DNA from: Rallus limicola
Lineage: Eukaryota > Chordata > Aves > Gruiformes > Rallidae
Length of the DNA stretch: 64,000 bases
NCBI GenBank assembly: GCA_022605955.1
Contig: JAKCOZ010000011.1
Span: forward strand, 3,840,537-3,904,536
Direction of reading: 5' to 3'
Shown here: positions 8,843 to 20,615 of the stretch, piece by piece
How positions within the stretch are numbered: the stretch's first letter is position 1
Layout: each line of letters opens with the position of its first letter
Position numbers and translations under genes: made by a program
Notes under the pieces: generated by a model
Told to the model about the DNA's origin: nothing
Database searches by the model: none
The model's input: only the letters and a program-made list of their open reading frames with translations

Positions 8843-11431
8843 ACCAGAGTTTCACTAACAAATTGCACTGATCACAGGGGAGTCTGCTACTGGTTGCTGC
8901 TGGAGACAGGACCTTAGTGCTGACCCAGTCTGGCTGTTCTCCCGTGTAGGTTCAAGCATGTGATGTTAAAATCCCATCCAAGTGTTTGCAGTATCAAGCT
9001 CTTTTTATTATTTCCAGCTCCCATTCTCTGTCTCTAACACTGACAAGAGGCAAGCGTGAAAAAAGCCCAGTCCCCTCCTCAGCACCCCCCAACACACAAA
9101 GTTGGCTTGAAAATCACGGGATCCTTAAAAACCAAAGGTCAGCTTGCATTTCCCAACTTCGAGGCTGCAAAGGGTCTGTTTGCTAACGTTTTTGTTTGCA
9201 GCCACCAAGAAAAAGGGCAATTTAGCATCTTATTTACGTCCTTAATAAACTGAGAAAGTTGGGACACGTGCCTGCAATTGCCAGGAGTAGGAGCGCTCGG
9301 AAAGCTTGTGCATCACAGCTCTCCAGGAATGCTGGCAGACTCCACGGTTTGTACGTGCTCTCCAGGTCCATTCCAGGAAATGAGTAGGGGTGGGACTTGA
9401 GTTTCAACTCTGGCAAACAAGACAAAGCAAATAACAAACAGAAACACAAACCAACAACAAATAGAGCAAGATGAAATAGAAACTGCATAGAGGCTCCTTT
9501 GTTACAGCAGTGACGCAACGGAGGGCATCGCCAAGCCCTTGCATTTCCCATTTATAAATCACCTTGAAGGCTTCTTCTTTGCCAGCTGGGTGCCATGTAG
9601 TGCTGGAAAACGTAAAACTGATGGCCTTCAGGCTGCTTGAACAGAACAAGGATCACCTTCATCAAACAGTGCAGATAAGGGGCCCTTCACCAGCTGGACT
9701 TTGGATCACGGGACACGGAGCGTTTAGGGTGTCCTGCAAACCATCCAGGCACAACCTGGAGAAAGAAAATGGGTCTGTAACCCCTATCTGCAGGAGGGAT
9801 GGTTGCAAGGAGGTGTGCAGAGCCTCTCTACAAGCGTTGGTGCTTTGTACATCTGGTGGTACTGCTTGGTGCAGTGGGTGGAAGACCTTAACCCACCCTG
9901 TGTCTCTGAGGATTGACATCTCTTGTGCCTCTGAGGATTGACATCTCCGGATGGGGAGATGGGGCTGGGGCAGGGTTTGTCTAGCAGACATGAGATTGCA
10001 GCTCTTGAGCTACAACCCAAGCAAGGAGGAGCGTGTTGGTGCTCATATGAGTGTCACTGCTCTGAGTATGTGCCTCAACATGTGTGTGCAGGAGGCTTAA
10101 TGCACTCCAGAGAGGAGGTTTAGCACAGAGCCAGAGTACCACATGGCCATGGTGTTCCCAGTGATGGACAGCAAAACACCATCTCTTATCTCTAGCTCAG
10201 CTGCTCTGCCGTGGTGGGAGCAGCACCATCTCAGCAGATGAGCTGTGTCTGGAGCTGTCTGAGCGCTGCAGGCTCCACAGGGGCAGGCACAAAGGTGGTC
10301 GGGATGCGTCCTCCACTCCACCACAAGCCCCTGCTCTGCAGCTGTGGTGCATGGGTTGAATTGGAGAATGTGCCTTGGGAAAGAGAGTCAAAAACAAACA
10401 ATACCAACATAAACCAGATCTCCCCACGAAATCAGGGGCAGGAAGTCTCTGTCTCTTGGGCAATTGCTCGGACAGCAGCTGGGCTCGCTCCCTCCACCAT
10501 GGTCCTTACGTTATGTTGTCTTCAGCCTCTGATGAGCCTACTGAGGCTGGTCCAGCAGCTTCCCACCCTTCCTTGCTCCACAACCTGCCACCAGATGTTT
10601 TTGTTCAGAGCCCACCATGCACAAAGGCTCATCTGCGCTCAGCAACATGTGACACAGAGGTACCTCCTGGGCACCTCAGAGCTTCTGAGGCTGTGGAAGG
10701 CTCAAGTCAATCTGCATCCTCCCCACAGCCCCAGAGGAGAGGGATGTCTCCACTGATTTCTTCTGCCTTCAGTCTAGGACCTGAGCAGCCTGACTTTTAA
10801 AATGCAACTGGGGATAAATGTATGCCAGCAGGAACAAAGCCTTTGGTGACTCAACCCTTGCCAGCTTGTGATGCCACCTCTGCCTCCTCATCCCTCCAGT
10901 GGCTTTTTACCAAACCCTGAGCCAAGCAAGCACTGATACACCCCTACAATTCAACCCATGAAGAAGTGACTGTGGGCTCAGCTCTGGGCTCAGCTCTGGC
11001 CCAGAAAACTCCCACAGCCACGGGCAGACCACGCATTACAGAACACAATACAACCATCCTCACCCCAAGCACAGGACCATCCACCTCCTGCAGCTGTGAG
11101 GGAGGTCTGAATTAGAATAAGCACATCTGTGGTATTTACCTCAACTTTTTTCCTGCTCTCAGGCTATTTTCTGGTCTGGATAGAGAAGTTCTGCACGACA
11201 ATGCCCTTCAACAAGGAGTTTCATAAGTCTGAAACCAGTTGCATGAAGAAACATACTGGTTTTGATTTGGTTTGAATGTGTCTCACACCAGTTTCCCAAC
11301 AGTTCTTGAGCATGAACAGTCAGACCCCATTTATCCTCAGCATGTTTCAGCAGACCTACCTGACCCTCTACACTTCTGCTGTACCCCCTAAACTACCCAA
11401 TGCCAGTCCTGCTTTGGAAAAAATGCTTCTG
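8843..11431. other. Intergenic stretch upstream of AvBD13
   Basis: Mostly unique sequence with no recognised gene. A 19-base word (CTCTGAGGATTGACATCTC) is repeated directly at 9903-9921 and 9930-9948. A minus-strand frame near 9479-9400 begins MQFLFHLALF and is hydrophobic, but it lacks a donor site and the usual defensin leader pattern. Confidence 0.45.
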
Positions 11432-11870
11432 GAATCATGGAATCATAGAATGTGTAAGGTGGAAAGGGACCTTTAGAGGTCATCTAGTCCCACCCCTGCA
11501 GTGAGCAGGGACATCTTCACTAGAGCAGGGCACTCAGAGCCCCATCCAGCCTGACCTTGGATGTCTCCAGGGATGGGGCCTCCACCACCTCTCTGGGCAG
11601 CCTGTGCCAGTGACCCACCACCCTCAGAGGGAAGAACTTTTCCCTAATGCCCAACCTAAATGTCCCCTTTTCTAGTTTAAACTATCACCCCTCATCCTAT
11701 TGCTACATGCCTTCATGTTCTTCTTCAGCACCTTTCAGGGACTGGATGGCCACTGTAAGGTCTCCCTGGAGCCTTCTCTTCTCCAGGCTGATCAAGCCCA
11801 ACTCTCCCAGCCTGGCTTCCTAGGAGAGGTGCTCCAGCCCTTGGATCATTTTTGTGGACTCAACCTCGTC
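11432..11870 (-). mobile_element. CR1 LINE 3' part, older subfamily
   Basis: The plus strand starts with the CR1 terminus in reverse (GGAATCATGGAATCATAGAA) and continues through AAGGGACCTTTAGAGGTCAT to the frame region ending near GAGGTGCTCCAGCCCTTGGA. The tail differs from the three abundant groups in this window. Confidence 0.92.
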
Positions 11871-12455
11871 TATCCAGAAAGTTCTGTCATGGCTCCTGCC
11901 CACTCTCCAGGTCCTCCATGAGCTCAGGGGAGACGTTTGCAGATAATCCCAAAGCCTTGTGCATGTTCAGGCCAACAGCATCTGGTGAGTCATACATATC
12001 CCTTACAACACATAGGTCTTTGAGCTTGTCAGATGTCTAAATGCTCCCTGAAGTTTCCAGAGATCTAGAACTCATGTCAGTCACCTAAAGAGCCATCTGT
12101 TAGCATTTGGGGTGCTCTGGGGTAACCCAGAGCCTCACACCAGGATAGTAGGTGTGACACCAGATCTGTGAGCCCTTCTGCTGTGACAGCTGGAGGTCAG
12201 AGCCAATACAGGGCTGGACATCTCAAACGCATCTGGTACCCAGTGTGTGAACCCCATCATGCCGGTTACACTGGCAGCCAGGCTTCATGTCAGCCTTGTC
12301 CTGCACCATGTTCCTCTCCACCCTTGAAGCCTGCTACATTCCCAGTTTCACAACCTGCAGCTTATTTACTATGTGAGAAGAAAAATATTTCACTTTATAC
12401 AGTCTGAATCTGAAAATCCCTCATTTCTCCCCCTTTTTTTCCTTTTCTTTAATTG
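11871..12455. other. Intergenic, nothing recognised
   Basis: Unique-looking sequence between two CR1 fragments. No exon, RNA gene or repeat seen. Confidence 0.4.
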
Positions 12456-13010
12456 AATGCTGCTCCTGGGGTGCATCAGGAGGAGTGTGGCCTGCAGGTC
12501 ACAGGAGGGGATCCTCCCCCTCTGCTCTGCCCTGGTCAGGCCCCACCTGGAGTGTTGTGTCCAGTGCTGGGCTCCCTGGGATAAAAAAGCCAGGGATCTC
12601 CTATAGAGAGTCCAAAGAAGGGCTATGAAGATGATTAAGGGCCTGGAGCGTCTCCCCTGTGAGGAAAGGCTGAGGGAGCTGGGGCTGTTCAGCCTTGAGA
12701 AGACTAAGGGGGGGCCTAATTAATGTTTATAGTTATCTTAAGCAGGGGATGCAGGGGGAAATGGCCAGCTCCTTTTCAGTGTCTGTAGAGACAGGACAAG
12801 GGGCGATGGCTGCAGGTTGGAGCACAGGAAGTTCCACACCAACATGGGGAAGAACCTTTCCCCAGTGAGGGTGAGGGAGCCCTAGGACAGGCTGCCCAGG
12901 GGGGTGTGGAGTCTCCTTCTCTGGAGAGATTCACGACCCTTCTGGATGTCTTATCTGTGCAATATTAGCTGGGGAGCTGCTTTGGCAGGGGGTTGGACAC
13001 AACACTCCTC
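12456..13010 (+). mobile_element. CR1 LINE 3' part (subfamily B)
   Basis: It starts within the reverse-transcriptase frame (CATCAGGAGGAGTGTGG) and runs through CTGGAGCGTCTCCCCTGTGA and GCTTTGGCAGGGGGTTGGAC. The usual GATTCTGTG terminus is missing, so the last bases are lost or diverged. Closest to the copies at 22.0 and 38.6 kb. Confidence 0.9.
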
Positions 13011-13613
13011 CTGCCTGCACATCTAAGCTCTTCCTGCTAGCTGCACCGCCACATCCAGACCTTGAAAGGTCCCTGGAATCTGCCCACCTCCAAAGCGCTC
13101 GCTCGCCAGGGCCAGATCTGTGCTGGGGCTAATGCCCATGGTCTAATAGCATGGGAGGATCTACTAATGTCTGAACCCAGGTTTACTCATGGAGATACAT
13201 CCTCTGAATCCAGACCCAGTTTAGGTTCCTAGCCTGTGCCCGGAGCTGGGCTGTGGGAGGGCGATGTGATCTTTCACCCCAGAGGAGGTGGAGGAGCAGC
13301 CACGTGAGGGGGCTGAATATGACCCTTTCTCCTGTGTGGGGTGAAGGGAGAGCCCAGCAGACAGGGAGCTGCATTAGTTTGCATGGGATTGTTTGGGATC
13401 TTGCCCAAGGATATGACATCTCAGCTGCTCCAGGCAGGAGCTCATCTGACCTGACCACCATTCTGCTCCTGGTTTCACAGCTCCCTTACAATGGCATTTT
13501 TAGGGCAGAAGCAGAGGATTTCATCTCTGTCTCTTTCTGCCAAACAAACACTGGCCTGTTGCCTGGGAACAGCAAACAAACTCCAGTGAGAAGGACATTC
13601 ATGCTGTGCTTTG
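13011..13613. other. Intergenic, nothing recognised
   Basis: Unique-looking sequence. No exon, RNA gene or repeat seen. Confidence 0.4.
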
Positions 13614-14347
13614 ATCACAGAATCACAAGGTTGGAAAAGACCTTTAAGATCATCAAGTCCAACCATCCCTGTCCTGTGCTAAACCATATCCCTGAGTACC
13701 TCATCTCCCCAGCTGTTAAACACACCCAGGGCTGGGGACTCAGCCCCCTCCCTGGGCAGCCTGTGCCACAGCCACACAACTCTGCCAGGGAAGAACTTTG
13801 CCCTCCCAGCTGAGCTGAGCCTGCCCTGGCACAGCTTGAGCCCATTGCCCCTTGTCCCAGCTCCTGGCCCCTGGCTGAAGAGACCAGCACCCACCTCTCT
13901 GCACCCTCCTGGCAGGGCAGAGCAGGTGGGGAGAAGGTCTCCCCTCAGCCTCCTCTGCTCCAGCCTCAACACCCCCAGCTCCCTCAGCTGCTCCTCAGAG
14001 GATTTGCCCTCCAGCCCCTTCCCCAGCCTGGTTGCCCTTCTCTGGACTCGCTCCAGGACCTCAGTGTCCTTCTGATGGTGAGGAGCCCAGAACTGGACCC
14101 AGCACTTGAGGTGCAGCCTCAGCAGTGCCCAGTCCAGGGGCACAATCACCTCCCCAGACCTACTGGCCACACTGGTTTTGATACAAGCCAGGATACCATT
14201 GGCCTTCTTGGCTGCCTGGGCACACTGCTGGCTCATGGTCAGTCGGTAGTCACCCAACACCCCCAGGTCCTTCTCTGCCTGGCAGCTGTCTAGCCACTCT
14301 TCCCCCAGCCTGTATTGCTGCATGGGGTTGTTATGTCCCAGGTGCAA
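13614..14347 (-). mobile_element. CR1 LINE 3' part with open reverse-transcriptase C terminus (subfamily A)
   Basis: One of the longest CR1 copies here. On the minus strand a 222-codon frame stays open from 14347 to 13679. It starts MHLGHNNPMQQYRLG and carries the CR1 words EKDLGVL, SQQCAQAAKKANGIL and ERVQRRATRLGKGLEG, which belong to the C-terminal end of the CR1 ORF2 protein downstream of the catalytic part of the reverse transcriptase. The copy is 5' truncated and cannot move by itself. The open frame suggests a recent insertion. Confidence 0.94.
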
Positions 14348-14440
14348 GACTCATGACTCTGTCACAAGGCAGTCTGTGACAAGATACCTTCTCAGACTGA
14401 CAGCTTAAAAATTTGGATGATGCATCCACTTCCACAGTAC

Positions 14441-14681
14441 TTATAGAATCACAGAATGTCCTGAGCTGGGAGGGACCCATAAGGCCCATCCAGTCCAGCT
14501 CCTGGCTCCACACAGGCCCAGCCAAGTCAGAGATGGCACTGAGGGCATCCTCCAGACACTTGACCTCACCCAAGCTTGGTGTTGTGACCACTTCCCTGGG
14601 GAGCCTGTGTCAGTGCCCAACGTCTCTCTCAGTAAAGAACCTCTACCTAATATCCAACCCAAACCTCCCCTATTCCAGCTT
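14441..14681 (-). mobile_element. CR1 LINE 3' tail, diverged
   Basis: The plus strand reads AGAATCACAGAATGTCCTGA, then GGGAGGGACCCATAAGG, ending in CR1 frame text near CTATTCCAGCTTC. It is less similar to the other copies. It abuts the next CR1 copy in the same orientation, so one inserted into or beside the other. Confidence 0.8.
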
Positions 14682-14985
14682 CATAGAATCATAGAATGGT
14701 CTGGGTTGGAAGGGATCCCAAGGATCATAGAGCTCCAACCCCCCTGCCACAGGCAGCGACACCAACCTCCAGGCCTGGAGCTACACAAGGTTGCCCAGGG
14801 CCCCATCCAACCTGGCCTTGAACACCCCCAGGGATGGGGCACCCACCCCCTCTCTGGGCAGCCCCTTCCAGCCCCTCAACACTCTCTATGCAAAGAACTT
14901 CCCCCTAATATCTAATCTAAACCTTCCTTCCTTCCTTTAGCTTTAATCCATTCCCCCTTGTCCTGCCAGTCTCTGCCCTTTTAAA
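14682..14985 (-). mobile_element. CR1 LINE 3' tail (subfamily C)
   Basis: The plus strand starts ATAGAATCATAGAATGGTCT and holds the subfamily C signature, CCTCCAGGCCTGGAGCTACA then CAAGG. Same group as the copies at 31.6, 34.5, 39.5, 42.8, 43.8, 54.8 and 63.2 kb. Confidence 0.93.
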
Positions 14986-16579
14986 AAGTTGAATCCCCTC
15001 CTGTTTGTATGTTCCATTCCCTTGGATTGATGAACTAATGTCTCTAGGTATTCATGATGTTCCTGCTGGCCAACAGACTGGGCATGAGAGTCGAGCTCTA
15101 CCTTGGCTATCCGTATGGCTGCAAAGACCCCAAAAGATACCTCCTAAGAGGTCTGAACGGTTTCTGTGTCCCCTGAGGAGATGTTATAGATCTTTAAGGG
15201 TGTTACTGAAGAACCCCTATTTTGTAGCCTCCTGAGCTCTGTCAGGTACAGGCAGCTGGATTAGCTGGAGGCTCAACCAAGCCTTTCCCACAAAATTCAT
15301 CATCATTTGGATTTTTCCCATGAGGGCAAAAACTTAATGCCTTTTGAGTGAACTGGTAGCCTGATTTATTTCTCACCAATTTGCATCTTTTAAGGGATGG
15401 TAGACTCCATCTTCTAATTCTTACTGGTTTCCCCTTTAGCTTGGCTGCCTGTCCCCTCTAGTTCTACAGGTAAAAGGTTGAGTTGGGATGAACTCCACTG
15501 ACTACAGATGGGTCGATGCTCTGGGAAATGTTCCCAGTTGGTCCAGGGCTGCTGTTCAGGGGTGGAAGTCCTCTGGCAAAGGGTCACATTGGGGATGACT
15601 TATACTTAGTGCCTCAAACTGATTATTTTTTGGCTTTTGTATATAAAGGGTTGGAAATTGGTGTTTAAGGGCCTGTAGGATTGTGGCCTCACAGCAAGTG
15701 ACAACAGCTTTGTGCTGAGTAGATGAACATGGTCACTCAGCTAGAGGAGTTTAGAGCTTTTTCCTCCCTAGGGTTGTGGGATACACCAACCTGGGGTTAA
15801 CTGGTTTGAGCAGCATTCCCTAACCCTACACTTAGACCAAAGAAAGTCTATTAAAACCTTATACTGGTGTTGAACAGCTCCTGGTGAGCTGTGCTGATGG
15901 CTGGGTGCTCTGCCTCAGGAGAGTTAATGGGTCAAGAAACCACATGAAAAAACAGTTGGGTAGGGTGGATGGAGTAGAGGGTGCCATTCTCCAGCCTCTA
16001 CCATAACCTTGGTGCTTGCTTTCTCCTTCCTCTGTGTCAGATTGGGTGACTAGAACTGAGGCCAGTTTGTCTTATCTGCCAAGCAGAAACGATGGTGGGT
16101 TTTTGATATATTTTTGTTCTTGTTTTGGAGGGTTTTTTAGGGTTATTTCCGACTAGATCAGCAAGCAAGAGAACACACAACCAGGGGAGAGAGAGAGAGA
16201 CCATGCCTTTTAGCAGCAGGTTGCATTTACATTACTGCCAGATGCATAATGTCACCTATAAACTCTCTGGGCATTTCAACCTTCCCTGATCAAAAACTGG
16301 CTGCCCAACAGGCCCAAAATATGTGAGGGGCAGAAGGCCCAGCAACTGGCAGGGCTGTTTACAGGGTGAGCTGCACGAGCCCATATGATTCACTTCCTTA
16401 GGAAACCAGCCTGCAAGTAGGGTGGCCAAACCTTCCCCCAGATAGGAAGCATGAATCACAAACTTTGTGGATGGATGTGAGAAATAAACTCAGTTCCTCA
16501 AAACACTTGAATTTGGGTGGGAACCTGGATTTAACAGCCTGCCTGTGCTAAACTCATTAATCAGCATGCATCGGAGAGC
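14986..16579. other. Intergenic stretch without a gene
   Basis: Unique-looking, moderately AT-rich. No exon, RNA or repeat recognised. Confidence 0.45.
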
Positions 16580-16872
16580 TGGGCTGGATCTCTGCTCAGG
16601 GATGGCAGCGACAGGACAAGGGGCAGCGGGTGCAGCTGGAGCAGAGGAAGCTCCATGGGAATGTCAGGAGGAACTTTTTCCCTGTGAGGGTGAGGGAGCC
16701 CTGGGCCAGGCTGCCCAGAGAGGCTGTGGAGTCTCCTTCTCTGGAGACATTCAAACCCACCTGGATGTGTTCCTGTGGGATTTAGTCTGGGTGCTCCTGC
16801 TCTGGCAGGGGGGTTGGACTAGATGATCTTTTGAGGTCCCTTCCAACTCCTAACCTTCTGAGATTCTGTGTT
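16580..16872 (+). mobile_element. CR1 LINE 3' tail (group D)
   Basis: It runs from CAGCGACAGGACAAGGGGCA to the terminus CTGAGATTCTGTG. The words GGATGTGTTCCTGTGGGATT and GGTGCTCCTGCTCTGGCAGG are shared with the pair at 58.75-59.20 kb, defining a fourth group. Confidence 0.92.
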
Positions 16873-18080
16873 GTGAGGAGGAATTTGGCTCTGGGTTCAG
16901 CCCCATCGCTGTTCTCAGCAGTGGTTCCCAAGCTGACAGCTGGCTCTGGGTAATCCAGCTCTCTCCTGATGGTTCATCCAACTACAGGGGATCTCCAGGG
17001 GAGTGCTGGCATCTCCCTGCATGCGTTGTTGTCCTGGACTCTGTTATGATGACCTGAGGTGAATATCTGGGCTGCTCATGGGAGAACAGACTCGCTTGGA
17101 TGAATTAATTGTTGGACCTCTGGCGATGGGTCCTGACCCTGGTGAGGTCAATGGGAATTTTCCTGTTTGATTCATCACAGCAAGAATTTCATCTCCCTGG
17201 GAGGACTTTCCCCCCCCCAGCTCTGACCAATGCCTCAGCCTCTTGGCGTAGCTCTCTCATGACATCATTGTTTTCTTGCTTTCACAGAAATGGCTGACCT
17301 GGAGACAAATATTTTTACCTGGAAAGGGTAAAATAACCGACAGAGGCAGCAGGGTGGCAAAATTTCATGCTGATGAAACACAGAAGGGCTGAGAGTGGAT
17401 CAGGACAGCTAATGGATTTATACTGACTGAGCTGATAGGCAGAGAGCTGTTGGGTGCAAACAGGCTAATTGCTTTGGGATTATTGCTGGGTGAGCGCAGA
17501 GGAAAGGGGGAGGGCCAGAAATGCTGTCCACAGAGGAGGAGAGCATCTTGCCAAAGGCAATGGGACACAATTTTCAGGTCCCTTCCCCACAGTGTTTTAA
17601 AAACAAGCAAGCCTGGGCTCTTCTTTGGTCCTGCTGCACTGTGGAAGAGGGATGACTGCAGGACAGCCCTACTGGGTTTTGTATTTTCTGGTCTAGGCAG
17701 TTTCTGATGGACAGCATGGTCCTGATATGAACCCCAAGGAGAAAGGGGTCTGTATGCATGTGGGGACCCCCTGCTTCTTTTCTGTGCTTTATTTTTCTGG
17801 CCAGCCCTTCACAGTGCCTGTAAGGATCTGGCACAGCATGGGAATGAAGAGTAGCATGGGGCTTGCCTGGGATAGCCTTTGTGGTGGAAAGTGATGGAAA
17901 ACAAGGCTGCCCCCACCGCAACTGTTCTCAATGGGAAGAGAAATAAAGAGACAGAGACACCTCGCTCTGCTGGGAAGGTGTGAGCTGCTGTGTTCGCTCC
18001 TGGCCAGTGGGAGAGCATCCCACCAGCAGCAGCTCTGCTGAGTGTCAGCAGGACTCACAGACGGACACTTGCTGTGCTGA
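16873..18080. other. Intergenic stretch downstream of AvBD12
   Basis: No gene or repeat recognised. A short C run lies at about 17212-17218. Confidence 0.45.
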
Positions 18081-18091
18081 TAAGCTTCAGG

Positions 18092-18097
18092 TTTATT
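18092..18097 (-). terminator. Poly(A) signal of AvBD12
   Basis: AATAAA on the minus strand, about 290 bases after the AvBD12 stop. The stretch 18098-18382 is then the 3' untranslated region. A GAAG|GTGTCT just after the stop could be a splice donor inside it. Confidence 0.7.
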
Positions 18098-18382
18098 GCT
18101 GTCAGGTAGGAAGAAAGGCAGTTTCTCACCCAGGCGTGACAGGTAACAACCAGATGCCGAAAGGGGCAGCACGGAGGCTGGGTGGCCCCGCTTTCTCCTC
18201 GCCACGGCGTTACCTAGAGAGCCCCAGCAGGAGCAGAAAGCAGCTCCTGTTCAGAAAGCCCCAGGAGTGAACCCACACCCATGTTCACCAGTCACAGGAA
18301 GGCGTGATGTTCCCAGCAGCTCGCTCCTCCTCAGCCGAGCCTGCAGCTCCCCATGTGCTGCAGTTTCCACCACCAGACACCT

Positions 18383-19197
18383 TCAGCACTTCGCAGCGGT
18401 GGGCGATAAACTCTTGCAACAGAGGATGATGGGTTCAAAGCAGTACCTGGCTGGGTGTTCACCAGCAACACAGCTTCCAACTCGGCAAAACCCCCCTTCA
18501 TGCTTACAGCTGTCTGGGCCGTGAGCATCTCCTGTAAAAGAAGGACCAAGCTGGTGGGTAAAATGTGTTTGGGCTTCCTCTGGCCCCACGTGTGATTGTG
18601 CACAGGTCCTGGCCGTGCGTGGCTGTGAGGAGCACACACAGGATCCCTGTCCCACAGGACAGCTTCAAACATCTGTGTTAAAAAAAAAACCAAACCAACC
18701 CCACAACCCAACAAGCTTGAGAGCCAACCTCCCTCAAGGAACATTTTGTCACGAGGTTGTTTTTTCCAGGGTGTTGGCAAGGGCCGCGGCACAGGAGGCC
18801 AGAGCGGTTGTCCTCACCCTGCCACAGAGGCAGCTGCAGCCTGAGAAAAGGCAGAAACGTTTTCCCAGAGCACAGGCCATCTCTCAGGCATCTCCAACTG
18901 GCCTGTGACTGCAAAGGCACCACTGAGGTGTCTCATTTTCACAGCTTCTTCCCTGGCCAGTTTTTTTGCATTACCCGGAGGGATTAAGCCATGCCTTTCA
19001 CCAAAGCACCTCACCCACTGCCTCACCCAGAAACCTGAGGACACCTTGCCTCGGAAACCGAAAAATTTTGACTCGATTGGACAGCAAGGAAAGTTTATTC
19101 CTCTTCTCAGACACCTCTTTTTACCACCCTCAGCCCTCCTGGTCTTACCTTGGCTGGTCAGGGAGGCGAAGATGAAGATGAACCAAAGGATCCCCAT
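18383..19197 (-). CDS. AvBD12: Avian beta-defensin 12 (complete, two coding exons)
   Basis: Secreted beta-defensin of 65 residues. Coding exons on the minus strand are 19197-19149 (leader) and 18531-18383. The donor is CAAG|GTAAGA and the acceptor CTTTTACAG|GA. The leader reads MGILWFIFIFASLTSQ, a hydrophobic signal peptide. The mature part contains HGPDSC, GGFCRVGSC, YCFEP and ILCCKSLSPT, with cysteines spaced C-x6-C-x4-C-x9-C-x6-CC. HGPDSC and the FEPxILCC end identify AvBD12. An upstream in-frame ATG at 19269 lies almost at the predicted transcription start, so the ATG at 19197 is preferred. Two oddities stand out. The peptide ends AAKC, giving an unpaired seventh cysteine. The mature part has five basic (K/R) and five acidic residues, so it is near neutral, unlike most defensins. 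Intron length is 617 bases. Confidence 0.95.
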
Positions 19198-19298
19198 TGC
19201 TCTGGTTCTGCTGGAAAACTGCAGGGCTGAGCGTGAGACTTTGCAGAAGCCTCTGTGTGCTGCTGGCATGTGTGAAGAGGGAGAGAGCAGGCAGGAGT

Positions 19299-19306
19299 TA
19301 ATTATA
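19299..19306 (-). promoter_or_regulatory. Candidate TATA box of AvBD12
   Basis: TATAATTA on the minus strand, about 100 bases before the start codon. It predicts transcription start near 19272 and a short unspliced 5' leader. Confidence 0.5.
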
Positions 19307-20078
19307 TCCCAGTTTCAGGACTAATATATTCTACTGAGGAGCCCTCCGTGTCTCTGTGTCGTTCTGACCCAGTGCTGCTGCTCCAAATAATGTTTGCTGG
19401 GCATCGGCTTCCCCAATTCTTCTCCCAGTCAGTGGGCGGCATTTTTGGGCTGGTAGAATTCCAGCTGCAGGCAGCTTAGTGGAACAAGACCCAGGGGGAC
19501 CTTCTGCCCTTTGGCTCCAGTGTCAAAGTCTCTGGGGCACTGATGGGTGGGAGGGTGGTGTCCTTCAAGGAAAGGCTGCTGAGGACCTGCAAGGAGGAGG
19601 ATGGTGCAGGAGGGATTCTTATTTTTTTCCTCTGAGCTTGTGTGAATATTTTCTCTGGCTGAAACCTGGGTGTGATCTTTTTTTTTTTTGCCTGCCAGAA
19701 AGCCATCCTAGCTCTGGCTTCTGAGGAATTTGGGAGGTTTCATTCCTGAGGATGATGAGCACATAGCACTGGTGGAGGAGGCAGCTGGTTAGCTCAGCAA
19801 CACATCACTTGGTGGTAGTTATTTATCTAGATATTTATCTCTTGCTGAAAAATCAGCCTGTGATACTGCAGCTACCCTCGCCTGGCTGCTGCCCCTGCCT
19901 AGCCCTGTGGTTTGCTGTCTCTCCAGCTGTGTTACTACAGCTGTTTGTGTGAATTCACCCTACACTGGGCAGCTGAAAGATCAACTCCCTTCTCTTAAAA
20001 AAAAACCCCATAGTTCAGATGCACTTGATAGAGTCAAAGTTTGCTGTCCTGGATCAGCAGGCATTAAAAGCTTGATTC
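19307..20078. other. Upstream flank of AvBD12
   Basis: Unique sequence with a T run at about 19679-19689. No gene seen. Confidence 0.4.
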
Positions 20079-20615
20079 ACAGAATCACAAGGTTGGAAAA
20101 GACCTTTAAGAACATCAAGTCCAACAGTTTCTGTCCTGTGCTAAACCATATCCCTAAGTACCTCATCTACCCAGATGTTAAACACACCCAGGGCTGGGGA
20201 CTCAGCCCCCTCCCTGGGCAGCCTGTGCCACAGCCCCACAACTCTGCCAGGGAAGAACTTTGCCCTCCCAGCTGAGCTGACCCTGCCCTGGCACAGCTTG
20301 AGCCCACTGCCCCTTGTCCCAGCTCCTGGCCCCTGGCTGAAGAGACCATCACCCACCTCTCTGCACCCTCCTGGCAGGGCAGGGGAGGTGGGGAGAAGGG
20401 CTCCCCTCAGCCTCCTCTTCTCCAGGCTCAACACCCCCAGCTCCCTCAGCTGCTCCTCACAGGATTTGCCCTCCAGCCCCTTCCCCAGCCTGGTTGCCCT
20501 TCTCTGGACTCTCTCCAGGACCTCAGTGTCCTTCTGATGGTGAGGAGCCCAGAACTGGACCCAGCACTCGAGGTGCAGCCTCAGCAGTGCCCAGTACAGG
20601 GGCACAATCACCTCT
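20079..20615 (-). mobile_element. CR1 LINE 3' part (subfamily A)
   Basis: The plus strand starts CACAGAATCACAAGGTTGGA and ends in frame text AGTACAGGGGCACAATCACC. The minus-strand frame (21121-20141) continues upstream past the CR1 edge into unique sequence, which is coincidence. Confidence 0.94.

Noticed and set aside
7771..8868. Two Phe/Ser/Leu-rich frames of about 360 codons
   Set aside because: They are by-products of the GAAA/GGAA array and even run through the 100-N gap.
9400..9479. Hydrophobic minus-strand frame starting MQFLFHLALF as AvBD13 leader
   Set aside because: No donor in the correct phase after the hydrophobic part, and no typical QAAPG-like end.
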